Positions 20,510 through 33,049 of a stretch of DNA of 64,000 nucleotides are shown one piece after another. The stretch's first letter is position 1, and every line of letters starts with the position of its first letter. The DNA lies in assembly GCF_018320785.1 (NCBI RefSeq), contig NC_054885.1, positions 6,584,921 to 6,648,920 of the forward strand, given 5' to 3'. The position numbers and the translations under genes were made by a program. The notes under the pieces are model-generated. The model did no database searches. It was not told the origin of the DNA and was given only the letters and a program-made list of their open reading frames with translations. Source of the stretch: Cheilinus undulatus. Taxonomy: Eukaryota; Chordata; Actinopteri; Labriformes; Labridae.

Positions 20510-23500
20510 GTGAGTTTATCTCCAACTCGTGGAGCTAACGTGGCTAACTACCATAACAAACAGCACGAGAAGCTAGCGTTAGCCATCATACCAAGTCTTG
20601 AATGATAATGTCACTTTTATTACCATTCAGACAAAGCTGCTGTACGCTATTCGGTCAGTCATGGACATGACAGTTTAGTTAATCTCCAGCATGACACTGT
20701 TGAGATGTTAAGTTGGATATTTTGAAATTTAATGGCAACTTTTCAAAGCAAGGTGACTGTGAGGCAGAAGGACATGCTAACACATTAGCAAGTAGCTAAC
20801 GAGCGTTGGCATGTGTAGACACGCCGAAGATGATGTTCACTCCCACCCCAGAACATAAGAAAGATGACTTAAACTATGTAATGGATGTTGCTGTAGTTGT
20901 TTGGAGTGCCCCCATTTGTCAAAGGTGTTCGTATTTGTCGATTTTTTTTAAATCAAGTCCTTTAAAACGTTGAAATCTCTGCCATGTAATATAAATAGTA
21001 CCATAACTTGAGGGACTTAAAGGGACAGGCCCTGTTTAATAATACAGGAAATGCATAGATCGTAAAAATATGTAAGGTTAGTCCCAACACACCACAACGC
21101 TGTTAATGTTTTTGTGCATTTTTGGCAGTGCGAAGGAGGTTGTGTGCAATTTGTGGTGATGAAAACGAGAACTTACCCAATACAGAGTGCATAAGACTTG
21201 TGTTTTTTCTTACTAATTATTGTAATTTTTACCAGAATCATATCAAAGTTTAAAACTCAGATGTTTCAAAGATGATTAATTTGACTGTCAAATCCAAAAA
21301 AGACACTGGAGCCTGTGAGACTGAACAGTAGGGTTGGGCTGCGTTTGGATTTTTCTTCCATACTGATACTAAATCAATACTTTTTTAAATGATGCCGATG
21401 CCTAAATGGTGCTGAATCAATAGTTTTAAGTGAAAAAAATATGTTAAAGTTGGCAGCTGAATAAAAGCTGTTTCTGTATCTTGATTAATTCAGTAATAAC
21501 TTTTAAAATATGTCAGTAGGGACACAGATGGCCTAGAGATTGGGTTGTGCGCCATGTCCTGCATGCTCTCCCCAACTCTCTTCTCCCTGTTTCCAACTCT
21601 GGCCACAGTCCTTCTTTGCAGATAAAGGCATGAAAAGCTCAAAAATAAATATACTGTACCAAAAAAGATGCAAATAGAACATGAAAGAGGAGCAGAGACA
21701 TTGCTCCAGACAGCAAAACAATTCAAAGATAATTCAGCTATGTTTTGATTTTTCTAGTTGTACCTCCACCTTCTTTATTGATGTGTGAATTTTTCAGTAA
21801 ATATATATTTCAATCAGGAGAGACTCAATAGGACTCTTAATGATTTATTTTACAAGTTTGGACATGTGAAATGTCTTATGAGGAGAGACTCCATCGTGAC
21901 GTCTTTATGATTTTGGAGGGGTAGTGAGGCAGACAGTAGGGTAGGATACCCCCTCTTATGGAGATTAGACACTGGTGATGGCGGCGGTGGAAGGATGTAG
22001 GATAAGGTGAGAAGTGGTCCTCTGAGGAACTTGACCCAAACACTGATGAGATGAGTTGGCGATAGTGATTAAGGGATGGCATGGATGAGCTGGACACCGA
22101 TGGGAAGACTTGGAGGTGCTGATGAAGTGATGTAAGATGGCATACATGAGCTGAACCTGAACATTGATGAGATGTAAAGGAGGTGGCTGGGGTGGAGGAG
22201 GGTTGCAGCTGTCTCATTGAGACAAGAGACTGTGGAGAAGAGGAGAACAGATTTTAAATTATGACAGGAGCAGGATGACTGGATCGAGAACGATCGTGGC
22301 AGAAAGCAACTGACTCAGAATTTGAGTAGATGCCCATACCAGAGCAAGAATAGGGAGAACCGTGAGTGAGGGATTACTAATGAATGAAAGGATGAATGCA
22401 AATGAAACAATATTCCTGCTTGAACTTACTTGATAAATTCATTTATCAGTCTAAGTTACCAGCTGGAGAAAACAATTACTTTGGTTTTAACTTTGATATA
22501 GTACCCTGGACTTTTTATGCCTTTATTGAGAGAGGACAGTGGACGACGTCAGAAACAGGAGTATGAGAGAGACTTGGGAATGAAGCCACCGACAAGACTT
22601 GAATCCTGGTTGCCCATGTGCATGTTACACAGCCTAACCCCTTGGCTATTTGCAACCCTAATTTCTTATTTTTAATTGCAGGAAATGCAGGCAAACTCCT
22701 ATACACTTTAAGTGTTCAAAACTATGGCAATATGTTGGTATTCCCAATGTTTTTGTGCAAGTTAGGTATCGTGCATTAGTTTTTCTTGATGGATTCAGTC
22801 TTCTACACAACTGTCTAAAGAAAAGAATGCAGATTTTCTTTAAAGCTTTAGTTCTTTTTTATACTATTGGTAAGTAAAATAATAGAGATTGCATTGTTTT
22901 GATTCTTGTGGTATAAGACAATGTAGACAATGCTCTCTTTGTTTTGCAGCATCTTTTGGTTAAATTCTGATTAAATACCTGGACTTTAAACTTCTGTATT
23001 GTTTTATTGCTAAAATGTAAAACACTTGGTGTATTCAAAAGATCTTAACTAGCTAATCAACCCAGTATTATGAAATGTTTTTGATTATTAGCAAAGTGAA
23101 GATAAACTTATGCACACTGTCTAAACAGCATAAACTCTGTTCGTTGGTGGTGTTTCAGTGACATATTTGTGCTTGTTTAGACAGAGCTCTCTCCCTTCCC
23201 CTCATGGCAGCCTTTTGTCAAAATATGACTAAAGGTCCTAACATTTTTCAACCTTTGGCACCTTTCAATATCAGTAATAAAAGTAAAGAGTCTTATTTTG
23301 AAAGTATCAAAATCTAAAAAGATCTGAAGTCTATTTGCATTTAAGGCACTGCATTAATCAGTCTTGCTCTAACCCTCACGTCCAGCTAAGTGCCCATGAT
23401 CCTGTTTGTCTCTCTGCACTCCCGAGCTGCCTGTTCAAATGAAGGGACGGGATTGTTGGGCATATAGGCTTAAAGCTCGGATCGTTCATGCTTGGGAGGA

Positions 23501-25203
23501 CATGGCTCACCAGGGTGGTTGAATGCATGTGCACTCACTGAAGCAAAACAGCTAGAAGCAACTCCTGCTTGTCAGTGTGTATTTGTCCCAGCTCGGAAAC
23601 AACCCGAAGGCATTATAATGTATATGTCAAACTCTATAGGGACTGCACCGAATGCTCACTGTCCATGTAGCTGCTCCACTTGATGAGGAAAATAATTTAA
23701 TGGCAGCTAAGGCTGCAAAATATGCACAGTTTCTGCAGGGCTCCATGTTGTCCACCAGCTAGACCTTAAGGCTTTTCACAGTAAATGTTATGTGAATTTA
23801 AGTGACCAAAGTTAAACAAGAAAATGGAAATCCAAACACTTTTAATCAAGTATACTTCTATGGAATTATTCAGATGATTAAAAATTTGCTCTATTTGTCT
23901 CTGAATTATGAGATTCATTCAAGAATATGAGGAATGAATTGATTTGCAGCTAGATCAAGGTTTTAAACATTTTGGTACTTTTTGATACCGCGACTCAAAA
24001 GAAAACAGTCACTGTTATTGTTGTAAGCCATGACATCAAAATGTGACTGAAGCTCTATAGAAACTACATCTCTTTCATAACAGAGGTGTGTCAGATAAAA
24101 ATAAATCAAATCTTGCACTGATCATATGTACTTTCACCACTCACAAACATAAACACAACTGTACCTTAATCCCAGCCAGGATTTTGTCCTGAGTCCCTTG
24201 TTTTATGATTTTTGTTGAATCCAATAGCTGCTGCCGCGGTAGCTGCTAGCTTGGACATAGCTGTAGGAAAGTAGCAGTTTAATCAGAACCACATCAAAAG
24301 CTTGTCTTGGCATCCCAGATAGTTGTGGTTATCTATATGCTAGATTGTAACCTAGTCATGTTAATGGAATAAGGAGTAGACCAAGTACTGAGCCCTGTGG
24401 AACACCATTTCTATGAAATTTGTCAAAATAGCATTACCTTTTAATTACATGCGTCTAAAGTGATGCATCTGTTATTTTTATGATTAGAATTTATTATTCG
24501 CATTCTATCTGTTATGTATACAGGATTCTGGAGTTTGCGTCCAATTTTCTGGAAATTAAAAACAAGAAATTACCCAATATTGCAATAGTTGCCAACTTTC
24601 TGCCAGACCTCGCTTTGGCAGATGAAAATATTTTCAAGCCCTTTCCTAAACTGTACAAATCTGCACAAATATACATATCAACGCACATAAAAAAAAAATC
24701 TCACAAAAGTAGGATAAGGCTAAAGGAAGAGTTTGGTCCTTTCTTTGATACCCACCATTGTGCAGGTAGGGCTGAGGGTGTTTACCATCACATTTTCTTG
24801 CCTTTATGTTTATCCTGAAGTCTTGAAGCTAGCAGTAAAAAGCATACTTTGTTTTTATGTTGCATTGCTGCCCCGTCTCGGACTTCTCTTCTTGTTGCCG
24901 TGGTATCAAAGCCGGTATCAATATTGTTTATTTAATTGCATTATATTATAGATTGAATTCTTGTGTCATAACCCTAACTGAGATTTTCTGTTTCCACAGG
25001 TAACGGGAGAACGGTATTGTCGCGCCCAGCAGGCAGCTCACCATGATGCACACACATACCTGTGTTTGCTGACGTCCACCAGAAACCACCTCATCCTGCA
25101 CAACCTTTACCACGGCAAGGGGGAGCGCAGCCCCGAGGAGGTGGCCGGCCTGGTCGGGCTCAGGCTGCCCACTCAGCCCGGAGGTAAAGGCTGGGAGAAG
25201 TGA
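20381..25203 (+). CDS. fmc1: FMC1, ATP synthase assembly factor, two exons
   Basis: Formation of mitochondrial complex V assembly factor 1 (human FMC1, formerly C7orf55). The family supports assembly of the F1 sector of mitochondrial ATP synthase in the matrix. The CDS joins 20,381-20,509 (43 codons) to 25,000-25,203 (67 codons plus TGA), giving 110 residues against 113 in human. The N-terminal half carries the LYR-like helix (RGILKELRAIQGPGYKNSLA). The C-terminal half has YCRAQQAAHHDAHTYLCLL and the most conserved motif, YHGKGERSPEEVAGLVGLRL, ending GGKGWEK. The start ATG has G at -3 and G at +4. The intron is phase 0 with GTGAGT and CACAG ends. It lies upstream of hebp1 in the same direction, 7.8 kb away. 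No defect is seen. Confidence 0.96.
21517..21659 (+). repeat. tRNA-derived SINE with deleted B-box
   Basis: A-box-like GATGGCCTAGAGATTGGG, then directly the body (CCTGCATGCTCTCCCCAACT) and tail (AGATAAAGGCATGAAAAGCT, AAAATAAATA). The B-box segment present at 9686 is missing, so this copy could not be transcribed by pol III. It sits in a hAT-like repeat related to the host of the 9.6-kb SINE, at a similar place. Confidence 0.75.
21880..22215. repeat. Degenerate GATG/GGTG-rich tandem tract
   Basis: Loosely repeated phrases such as GATGGCATGGATGAGCTGGA and GATGGCATACATGAGCTGAA recur within 75 bp, with ACATTGATGAGATG and ACACTGATGAGATG. The 113-codon minus-strand frame here (Ser, Pro, His-rich) reflects this composition. 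Confidence 0.5.
22505..22665 (-). repeat. tRNA-derived SINE, minus strand
   Basis: Reverse-complement has AGCCAAGGGGTTAGGCTGTG (A-box region), ACCAGGATTCAAGTCTTGTC (B-box region), GGTGGCTTCATTCCCAAGTC, and the tail CTCTCAATAAAGGCATAAAA. Same family as 9636-9833. Confidence 0.8.
25000..25203 (+). CDS. fmc1: fmc1 exon 2 (coding part)
   Basis: Acceptor TTTCCACAG|GTAACG, note that the exon itself begins with GT. Translates VTGERYCRAQQAAHHDAHTY through GGKGWEK and TGA at 25,201-25,203. It is markedly more GC-rich than the intron. Confidence 0.95.
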   Translation, partial: VTGERYCRAQQAAHHDAHTYLCLLTSTRNHLILHNLYHGKGERSPEEVAGLVGLRLPTQPGGKGWEK

Positions 25204-25578
25204 GGACGTGAGAGGGAGGAAAACTTTCTCTTTAGAAATGACTTTTCTACAGCTGATCCAAACATGCAGACAAATATTTGACTGGAGGCTGGCAGGATCG
25301 AGGTTTGGCTGTCATGGACTGCTGAGAGGGAACTTCATCTGTTGTGGTGTTCAGCACCAACCGTCAAAGGGAAGAAAATGTGACAACAAAGTGATCCTAT
25401 GGTGTTTGACGCAACTGTGAATAATGAAAGCTAAAATTATGTGTTTAGCTGTAAATGTAGTTTACCCTACAGCGTTTCCACACATGTAATTTCTTGTTTC
25501 TATACTGCAATTTTCCAACTGCTCTGCAGCAAAGCAATTGCTCTCAAGGACTGTAATTTAATTGTATCTATTTGTCCA

Positions 25579-25584
25579 ATTAAA
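25579..25584 (+). terminator. Candidate fmc1 poly(A) signal
   Basis: ATTAAA, 376 bp after the stop codon, followed after about 20 bp by the GT/T-rich GGACTTTTGTTTTGTTTTGA. A later A-rich run at 25,635-25,650 is genomic. Confidence 0.45.
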
Positions 25585-25959
25585 ATCGAAATCGCTGTTG
25601 GACTTTTGTTTTGTTTTGAGAATTTGATTTAACATTAAAAAAAAAAAAATAACTGAAGTCCTGATTAACAAAAAATGGATTGAACCCACTTACAGCTCCA
25701 GAAATTGTATATCAATTGCTAGGAGGGGAAGGGAAACTTTCTCTGTATGGCCAATTTGTATTTTAAAACAAAGTTGGATGCCTGAATTTAGCAAGCAAAG
25801 GCAACTTGGAAAGAACCTTCAGTCATTGCTGTGTCGTGCCTCCAGACCATCTCCACACATGTGGATGAAGTGTGGAGCCATGATGATATGTCAAGCTATT
25901 ATTTCTTTCTCATGTTGAAATGAAGTTCGTTCATGCTACTTTTTAAACTTATTTACCCA

Positions 25960-26640
25960 TTTTCTGTTCATTTTTGATATTTCATTTTGCAGTTGTATTT
26001 TCCTTGTTTTACGCTTTTGCCACTTTTAACCCTTTTTCCTGCTTTTTGCTCATTTATGCCACTTTTTTCCAGTTTTTACCCATTTCTTTTTATCCCATTT
26101 GTGCACATTTTTGCCATTTCTTGTTATTGTATTCAACCCATTTTGTTGTTTTTTGCCATGTTATCACTTTTAACCTTTTATGAAACTTTTTGCCTAATTT
26201 GCCATTTCTTTTTGCCACTTTGGCCTTTTTTTCGGCTTTTTACCCATTTATTCCACCTTTTTAACCATGTTAACCCTGTTTTATTGTTTTTTTGGCTATT
26301 TTTTTTCACCTTTTTTCCACTTACATCCTTTATTGCTGATTTTTGCCCTTTTTTTTGCCACAACCTTTTGCTACTTCAAGTAATTTTTTGCTGCTTTTTG
26401 CCCTTATTTTAACAATTTTGCTACTTAAACCAATTTTTGCCCATTTTGGAAACCTCTCTTTTCCACTTAACAGTTTTCCAGTTTTTTTACCTTGTTATGC
26501 CACCATCACCTCAATCATCACCTCACCAAAATTACCCATTTCTTTGCCACCTTTTGCCCATTGATGCCATTGTTTGGCCACTGTAAGCCCAATTCTGCCA
26601 CTTTTTATCCATTTTTTGTCTCTTTATACAATTATTTAGT
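25960..26640 (+). repeat. Degenerate TTTTTGCCACTTTT minisatellite, array 1
   Basis: Irregular repeats built from TTTTTGCCACTTTTAACC and TTTTGCCCATTTT phrases, pyrimidine-rich on this strand. Open frames across it (Phe/Leu/Pro-rich, up to 141 codons) are artefacts. The same unit recurs inverted at 44,560-45,265 and direct at 47,400-48,520. Confidence 0.85.
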
Positions 26641-26704
26641 TTTTTTATAGTTTCTCAGTTTCTTTTACCTTATTTTCTGGCATTCTGATGTTTTTGCACA
26701 TTAT

Positions 26705-26870
26705 GGCCTAGCTATGAAGTTGGGCTTACTTTCCTAATCACTTAGTTCAGTGTTTCCATCCACACTGTTAACAATACTAATAAAAAGGTAATTCTGTTAA
26801 GGGTTAACTATTTTAAGATGGCTAGATTGTACAAAAGCATAAATAAAAAAACATATTTTTGTTTGTGTTA
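26705..26870 (+). repeat. Dispersed repeat E, copy 1
   Basis: GGCCTAGCTATGAAGTTGGG, CCATCCACACTGTTAACA and AAAGGTAATTCTGTTAAGGG reappear in order at 30,545-30,660 as GGCGTAGCTATGATGTTGGA, CCATCCACATTGTTAACA and AAAGATCATTCTGCTTTAG. Family unknown. Confidence 0.6.
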
Positions 26871-26999
26871 ATAAGAGTGTTTATTATTCAGGCTAAATGA
26901 AAAATATAGTTATCACAGCTTTACTTAGCAATGGACCATGATTTTGCAGATCTCCATGGGCCCCTCGTTTGACTGGGCCCCAAAAAGCTCTCCCCTTTA

Positions 27000-29900
27000 T
27001 CCCCCCCTCATGGACGGCCTTGTGTAAAAGGATCAAATGTTGATAAACCGGATGAAAAACGGTGTTCCACAGGGCTTAATACTCAGTCCTCTCCCTTTTA
27101 CATTATAAGTGCATACCCTTTATGTTGCACTGAATGCCAGGTAATTTTTTATAAGTGAAAACAAGATATTACACATCATTCAGTCAGTGCAATCAGTGAA
27201 ACATTTGAAAGGTATTTATTTATAATAGAGAAGGGAGAGGACTAATTATTGAACCCTGAAGAACACCGTTTTCAATAAAGGTTATCAACATATGAGACTT
27301 TGACATACCATGTGTTTAAAACAATAAAGTCTCTTTTATTACAGACCCTACATTCATTTGTAGGACTTCTTTTGTTGCAGCGATATCAAAATAGGTATTA
27401 AAAGAGTGAAATTGAATCAAAGATTAAAACACTGGTATCATGACAATTTTAATGATTTGTTTCTTCTGATACACTTTTAAAAAAAAAAAAACCCGTGGTT
27501 TAAACAATAAAAGTCTCTTGTAAAGCTCGTTTATCCTCAGTTCACTCTGCTGTCTGTCTAAGGTGACACTGCCCTGCTTCACTCTAAATAAAAGAAGTGT
27601 CTGTTTCAGATTAAGGCTGCTGCCAGCACGTCTCGGCCTGAGCAGAGCAGATCAACCCAGACAGGAAGTCAGACACAGAGGTGCATAGAACATCTGGTTA
27701 GCTTCAAAATAAAACACCACTTTACCAGCATAATGTTAAAAAAGGCACCAAATGAGCGGAAAAAATCAACCTCAGAAATGCAAAGTAAGCAGTGTTGTGC
27801 ATGTTTTTCTCTCTGTATCCTGTAGTATCTCGTGGTTCTCCTGTGATTATGTGAAGTTGCAAACCCAGCGGCTCTGGGCTGAGCTGTGCTCCACTTCAGA
27901 GACAGTTCCAGGAGAGTACAGTGCACACACTATCAGACAGAGTTAGACCGTGTCACAGACTGAGTGTGGTGCACAAGGATGCAGTGGAGCAGTGTACCTT
28001 CACTCCTTTCCTGCACCATTGTCTTTTAAGTTTTAGTACTTTCTGATCAGTCTTTTAAATAACAGCTTAAAAAATATAGAATAAAAAGTACTGAAATATG
28101 GAAAATATGACAATGCTTAAAGTAGCAGCAAAATGTGCATTTTTTTTATTTATTCCCATTAGATTTTCCAGTCACTGCCTCTTACTGCTTTTTCTGCATT
28201 AGCTCCTCCACAGCTGCCTTTTTCACTGACCCAGCTTGTTAACAGTTCTAACCTCAATCATGTTGTGTTTGCCCCTTCCTCTACCATTTTAACACCTGCT
28301 CCAAAACAACAAAGCCGCTGCTGTCTCTTTTTTTCCTGTTTTTAACTGTGGCAGCTGAGGTCGCTCACGGAGGTAAACACAGGACTGTGTTTGTATTTCT
28401 GTGCACCAATGGCAGACACTGTGACATTATGTAACTAGGAAAAGTCCAAATAAATCATACCAGTGCATGTCACACGCATAGGGCAGTGCATGGGCCGAGA
28501 GGAACTGTGGTTTACAAGAAAACACTCCTTAGTGCAATCCAAGGAAATATTTTCCTTTATGTTACTGGAAAATCCCACTGAGATTAAAAATGTCTTTACA
28601 AGAGAGACCTGGCCAAGGTTGCAGCCATGCAAACAACTAAACAAAGAAATATGTTTTTCAAACTAACAGATTTTTCATCATAAACCTATGCAAGCCTCTG
28701 GCATCACATCTTACTACTATAACTGGAGGGCTGTATGTCTGTCTGGACTTGCAAACCTTCCTGTTGCTCCAATTGTCATTCAGACTTCTCAAAGGACTTC
28801 TTGGATATACTGGTTCGAGACTGGAACCATAACAACTTTAGAAATATGACTACATTTTGTATAAAACTCCAAAATTGCTGTTTTTCCGCTCCAGTTTTTT
28901 TCCGCTCACATCCCCATCCACCCTATGGCTGACGTGCTGACGTACGGTTGGTGTATTGCATTACTTCCTCTTTGCGCAGTGGCAGTTTTTCTGACTTTTC
29001 TGAGCATCCATCATGGTTTTGAACGAGCTCCTGTTCAATGTGTAACCCGTGGAATTAGATTGCCACACAGGACACAATAGCTTCGGGGTTCTTGTAGCTG
29101 AGTTTTTATTGAACAACTGAAAAAGTACGACAGTGGCCTTTTAAGTCTCCACCTTTAAAACAGAAAATAAATAAAACTGTACATCATGTACTCTCTCAGC
29201 ATTACAAAACCACATGTGCTATTTAAACTAACTAACATTACCTTACAAGCTCAACAGTGCTTGTGGATGGCGCCGAAAATCCGAACACATCTACCTCATC
29301 AGAGCCTAAAACTCACCATCTTGTTAAAATAGTTACAGAAAACATGTTGTTACAGTAAAATCCAACAAGATGTTTCGGTTTACTCACTGTTTTTAGCCTT
29401 TTTGCATGCACAGAAACAGTGCAGTCATTTCAGCAAAACCACAGAATTGTCGCGTGTGGTAAACAAGAAGAGAACAAGACCACGATGCACTTGGTGGAGT
29501 GACGCTTTTTGCAACTGGATGCTGCCGCCTAGTGACCATAATCAGCAACTACCTGTAGAATTCCACTTAGAATCTGATTCTTCATGTAGTGACAAAAATG
29601 AAAACGTATATTTGAATTCACCAAATAGTAGAACTAAAAATACTCAGTGGATAAAATAAATATAACACAATTTTACTAGCCAGTTACAAATGTTTTACTC
29701 TTTGTACTTCTTACCACAGTTGCCTTATAGCTGTTATGCATTTGCTCACGACAAAGATTTGAGGATGTGTGAGGACACTGGCGTGAATGTCGCCGCTTCA
29801 CTATCCTGATGAAAACTGTCGATTTTTCGTACATTCTCTGATTTTGTGCATTTTATTGTCATCACCAGAAAGTCTAGGTGCTGATTGCTCTTAGCGTTCT

Positions 29901-30540
29901 AGGATTTTCTGGTTCTGACCCTACGATCTCAACTGTGTGCCGCTGTCGGTGTGTGTACTCACCGCCTGACCGTTGTCAGCTCTCACCGGCTAGCTGTTAG
30001 CCTAGCCGCATCAGCAAGTTTCAAGGTGTTTCCACAAAGGACTGTTTCACTGGATCAGATGATCATCTCTACGTGTCCCTGTGGCTCATTTCTCCGGAAC
30101 TCCCTACTGGTCTTGTTGTCTTTGTGCTCTCAGCATTTGCCGATCAGCTGTTAGCTCTGAGCTGCTGATCAGCTGTTAGCCTCCACTGGCTAATGGAATA
30201 TCTACCGGTGTCTATAGGCTCTTGCCTATCTGTACTGAAGCGCTGTGAATTTCCCCCATCTTGATTACCAAGTTGGACCGCTGCCTATCTTGTACACTCA
30301 CCCTCTCCCTCACCTTCCCTTACTGGCTTTGTTGGGGTTTTGCTTCAGCCCGTCCCCGGCCCAGAAACGAGTTTTAGCAACGGCTAGCGTGAGCCGCCTC
30401 TCCCTGTGAACGTAAAGTATTCCTCACGGCAACTTCTCCAGCCTGTTTATCAATCCTGAAATCCCTTGGACTCCTTTAGCGCCCCCGTTACATACACAGG
30501 ACAACAAGATGCAAGTTTGTTTGCACTCACCACAGACGTT
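27000..30540. other. Intergenic between fmc1 and hebp1
   Basis: No gene or named element recognised. 29,850-30,500 is less AT-rich and carries repeated GATCAGCTGTTAGC phrases (30,140 and 30,167). It may be a 5' part of an old retroelement, but no coding sequence supports that. Confidence 0.4.
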
Positions 30541-30544
30541 TCTG

Positions 30545-30660
30545 TAGATCATGGCGTAGCTATGATGTTGGATATTACTTTTAGGATGTTTTAGTCAATG
30601 TGCCCATCCACATTGTTAACATCATAAAAAAAGATCATTCTGCTTTAGAAAAGGGGTTTA
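30545..30660 (+). repeat. Dispersed repeat E, copy 2
   Basis: Diverged partner of 26,705-26,870, with the same three sequence blocks in the same order. Confidence 0.6.
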
Positions 30661-30703
30661 CATTTTGAGAAAGGCTATAATGTACTACAGCAAAAATAAA
30701 ATG

Positions 30704-31789
30704 AAAGGACATATATTATGCAAAATACAGTTTTCAGGCTTTTCTGACAAAAATCCCCCCCCCACACACACACACCTTTCAGAAAATGTGTGCCGAAACA
30801 AGCCATTGTCAGATTTTCCCCTCATGATGTCATGTGGGGAGTTAGCCCCGCCCCTAGGCTCTGTTGGCCCTCCCCGCTTGGAAGAAAGTTCAGCCCTCCT
30901 CTCCTGATCAGATCAGCAGAACCACATCCATTTCCTTGGAGGGGCAGAGTCAGGGGCGGAGTCAGACAACCTATAACATTTAAAGCCACAGAAACAGCTC
31001 GTTCTGAGAAGGGCTGGAAAAGAGGGTTTTTAGGGCGCATTCACACCAGAGCTGTTTGGTCCACTTCAAACAAATTCTGGTCTGTTTTCCCGGATAGTCC
31101 GGTTCATTTGGAGTGGTGTGAAAGCTCACATGAACTCTGGTGCGGACCAAACAAGCAGACTCTGGTCTGCTTGAAAACAGGGGGTCTCGGTCTGCTTCCA
31201 AATGAACCCTGGTGCAGTTCGTTAGAGATGTGAAAGCAAAGCAGACCAACTTGTGAACCAAAGGCAGGATGAGGGATAAACCGTAATGATATACGGATTT
31301 ATATGTGATTTCATACACTCAAATACATGTCGGTACCTCACTTGGCGTTTGTGTAGCCATGGCAACACATCGTAGTCCATGCTGATTTATTCACCTCATG
31401 TAAAGGATGACATGCTGGACAGCTCACCACCTTGCTGGCTGCTCATAATGCCGCAATGCACGAGCAGAAACCACAAGACAGTGTAAATTCTGTGTTTTTT
31501 CATTGTTTATGTGGAAAAATAGACTGGCAGAAGGAGTTTCGTCTTCTTCTACGCCTTCTGTTCTTCTTAGTCGCTGTTTCTTTGTGGCGACAGCGCCCCT
31601 GGTGGGCAGAAGTTGTAGGTGTTCAGACGATTTGGTCCGCTTGACCAAGACAGCAGTGAAAACAACCGTAGACATGCAAAATAACGATACTAGAGTGTTT
31701 TTTTTTTCAGCAACAAACTTCACAGGCATGTTTTGGGGGTCTCTGAGACCAAGATAAACTTGTTTTAAAATATAAAATATGTGACCTTT
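30704..31789 (+). mobile_element. Non-autonomous DNA transposon, composite
   Basis: Left end AAAGGACATATATTATGCAA; the right end on the minus strand reads AAAGGTCACATATTTTATAT, giving imperfect TIRs. The interior contains GGGGCAGAGTCAGGGGCGGA and CATTTAAAGCCACAGAAACA, seen in a fish repeat family I know but cannot name. From 31,032 (AGGGCGCATTCACACC) to about 31,660 the sequence looks like a second MITE family inserted inside. No clear target duplication flanks the outer element. Confidence 0.6.
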
Positions 31790-31879
31790 AATTTTTTGTT
31801 TCTTTGATAAGAGTGGTTATCATTCATGTCAAATGTAAAATATGGTTGAGTAAGGTATCAGCATGAGACCAAATGCCCT

Positions 31880-32030
31880 TGACCTTTAACTTATGACCTC
31901 CACAATAATATCAGTTCATCCATTCTGGAGATATTGCATCCTCAATGTTCTGGAAAGAGGTCCTAAATCAGATCCTTGGGGTACACCTGTATGATGTCCA
32001 TGTTCAGATAGCTCGATTTCAACACCGTGC
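31880..32030 (+). repeat. Dispersed repeat F (GACCTTGACCTTT family), copy 1
   Basis: CCTTGACCTTTAACTTATGA, TCATCCATTCTGGAGATATT and CTTGGGGTACACCTGTATGA. Matches 35,745-35,945 closely and 39,745-39,970 partly. Confidence 0.6.
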
Positions 32031-32689
32031 ATGGTTTTATGGTAAAGTTTGCTGCAGCGTTAACTCAGACAGCATCATGTCTCCTATCTCCCTCTTAGTG
32101 TGAAGCTCTCTAACACAGCACATCTGCTCTTCTGGCCCGATGTTATCAGTCCCACTTTTTCATCAAATCTTCCCTCCTGCTCCCCTTTACTCTGCTCTGC
32201 TGACTAACGCTGCCCTCAGTGTGAATTTAAATAGACTAACCCCAAAGCAAACAACTCACAGTGACACAGGGAGGAAGACGTGAACCCATGCAGCTGCCCC
32301 AAACCAACACACACACATTCTCAGCCCAATGTGAACTGACAAACCAACGGCTTGTGTCAAAATGTGTAGTGAACATAACACAGGATGTAAATGTGCTTCT
32401 CCGAATCCTGCTGTTTTCTGCGTCGTGGAGCAGCAGCCCTGACAAACTAAATGAGAGGGGAACCCTAACACAAGCTGCGTGAGACTGAAGGTTACTCAGT
32501 GTTAGGGGTCACATGGAGGAGCCGATCCCCTTATGGGGCATCTCATAGCAGGGATTAGTCATGCAACTCCATATATTTTTAATGTCAGGGCAACCTGAAC
32601 TCATGTGGGGGTAATAAACCGTGCAGGATGAGCTCTGCGCTGTCAGCTTGATGCCCCACTTTAAGTGAATTTAAACGTGTTTGAGTGAA

Positions 32690-33049
32690 AGGTGGTGACA
32701 TAAGTGAGCGTCCAACTGCTGAGAGGAAAAACTGAGAGGAGGAGGAAGAGGAGGAGGGCGGAGACTCTTCATCCGTCAGAGTGGAGGCTTAACTGTTCAT
32801 CTCTTAGTTCGGCAAAGGGGAACGAGGAGTCAGCACCTTTAACTCCTGTCTCCAGAGCATCTGTGGTGGAGCGCGTATTTTGCGCGTCGGCGCGTTTGGA
32901 TTTGGAGGAAGTTACCAGCGAGGATTCACAGAGAGTTGGGTCGAGAACAGAAGGGAGCTGCGGGCAGAGAGAAATTTTGTTTGCAGAGGAAAGTGAGGAC
33001 GAACAAGAAGCCAAAGGAGCGGAGAGAGAAGAGGTGACCGAGAGGCGAC
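32690..33049 (+). promoter_or_regulatory. hebp1 promoter and 5' UTR region
   Basis: Rising GC and CpG content, with GCGCGTATTTTGCGCGTCGG at 32,870-32,889, in otherwise CpG-poor DNA, ending at the hebp1 ATG. It probably contains the transcription start and the 5' UTR. A 138-codon plus-strand frame and minus-strand frames cross it, but they resemble no family. Confidence 0.5.

Larger units (their letters stand above)
20510..24999 (+). other. fmc1 intron 1 (4.49 kb)
   Basis: Contains a diverged hAT-like element starting at about 21,327, SINEs at 21,517-21,659 and 22,505-22,665, and a GA/GATG-rich tract at 21,880-22,215. Apart from these I see nothing coding; 22,700-24,990 is AT-rich sequence without a recognised element. 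Confidence 0.85.

Noticed and set aside
25974-26564. Phe/Leu/Pro-rich plus-strand ORFs up to 141 codons that look like membrane proteins
   Set aside because: They come from the TTTTTGCCACTTTT minisatellite; the same happens at 44.9-45.2 kb and 47.6-48.5 kb.
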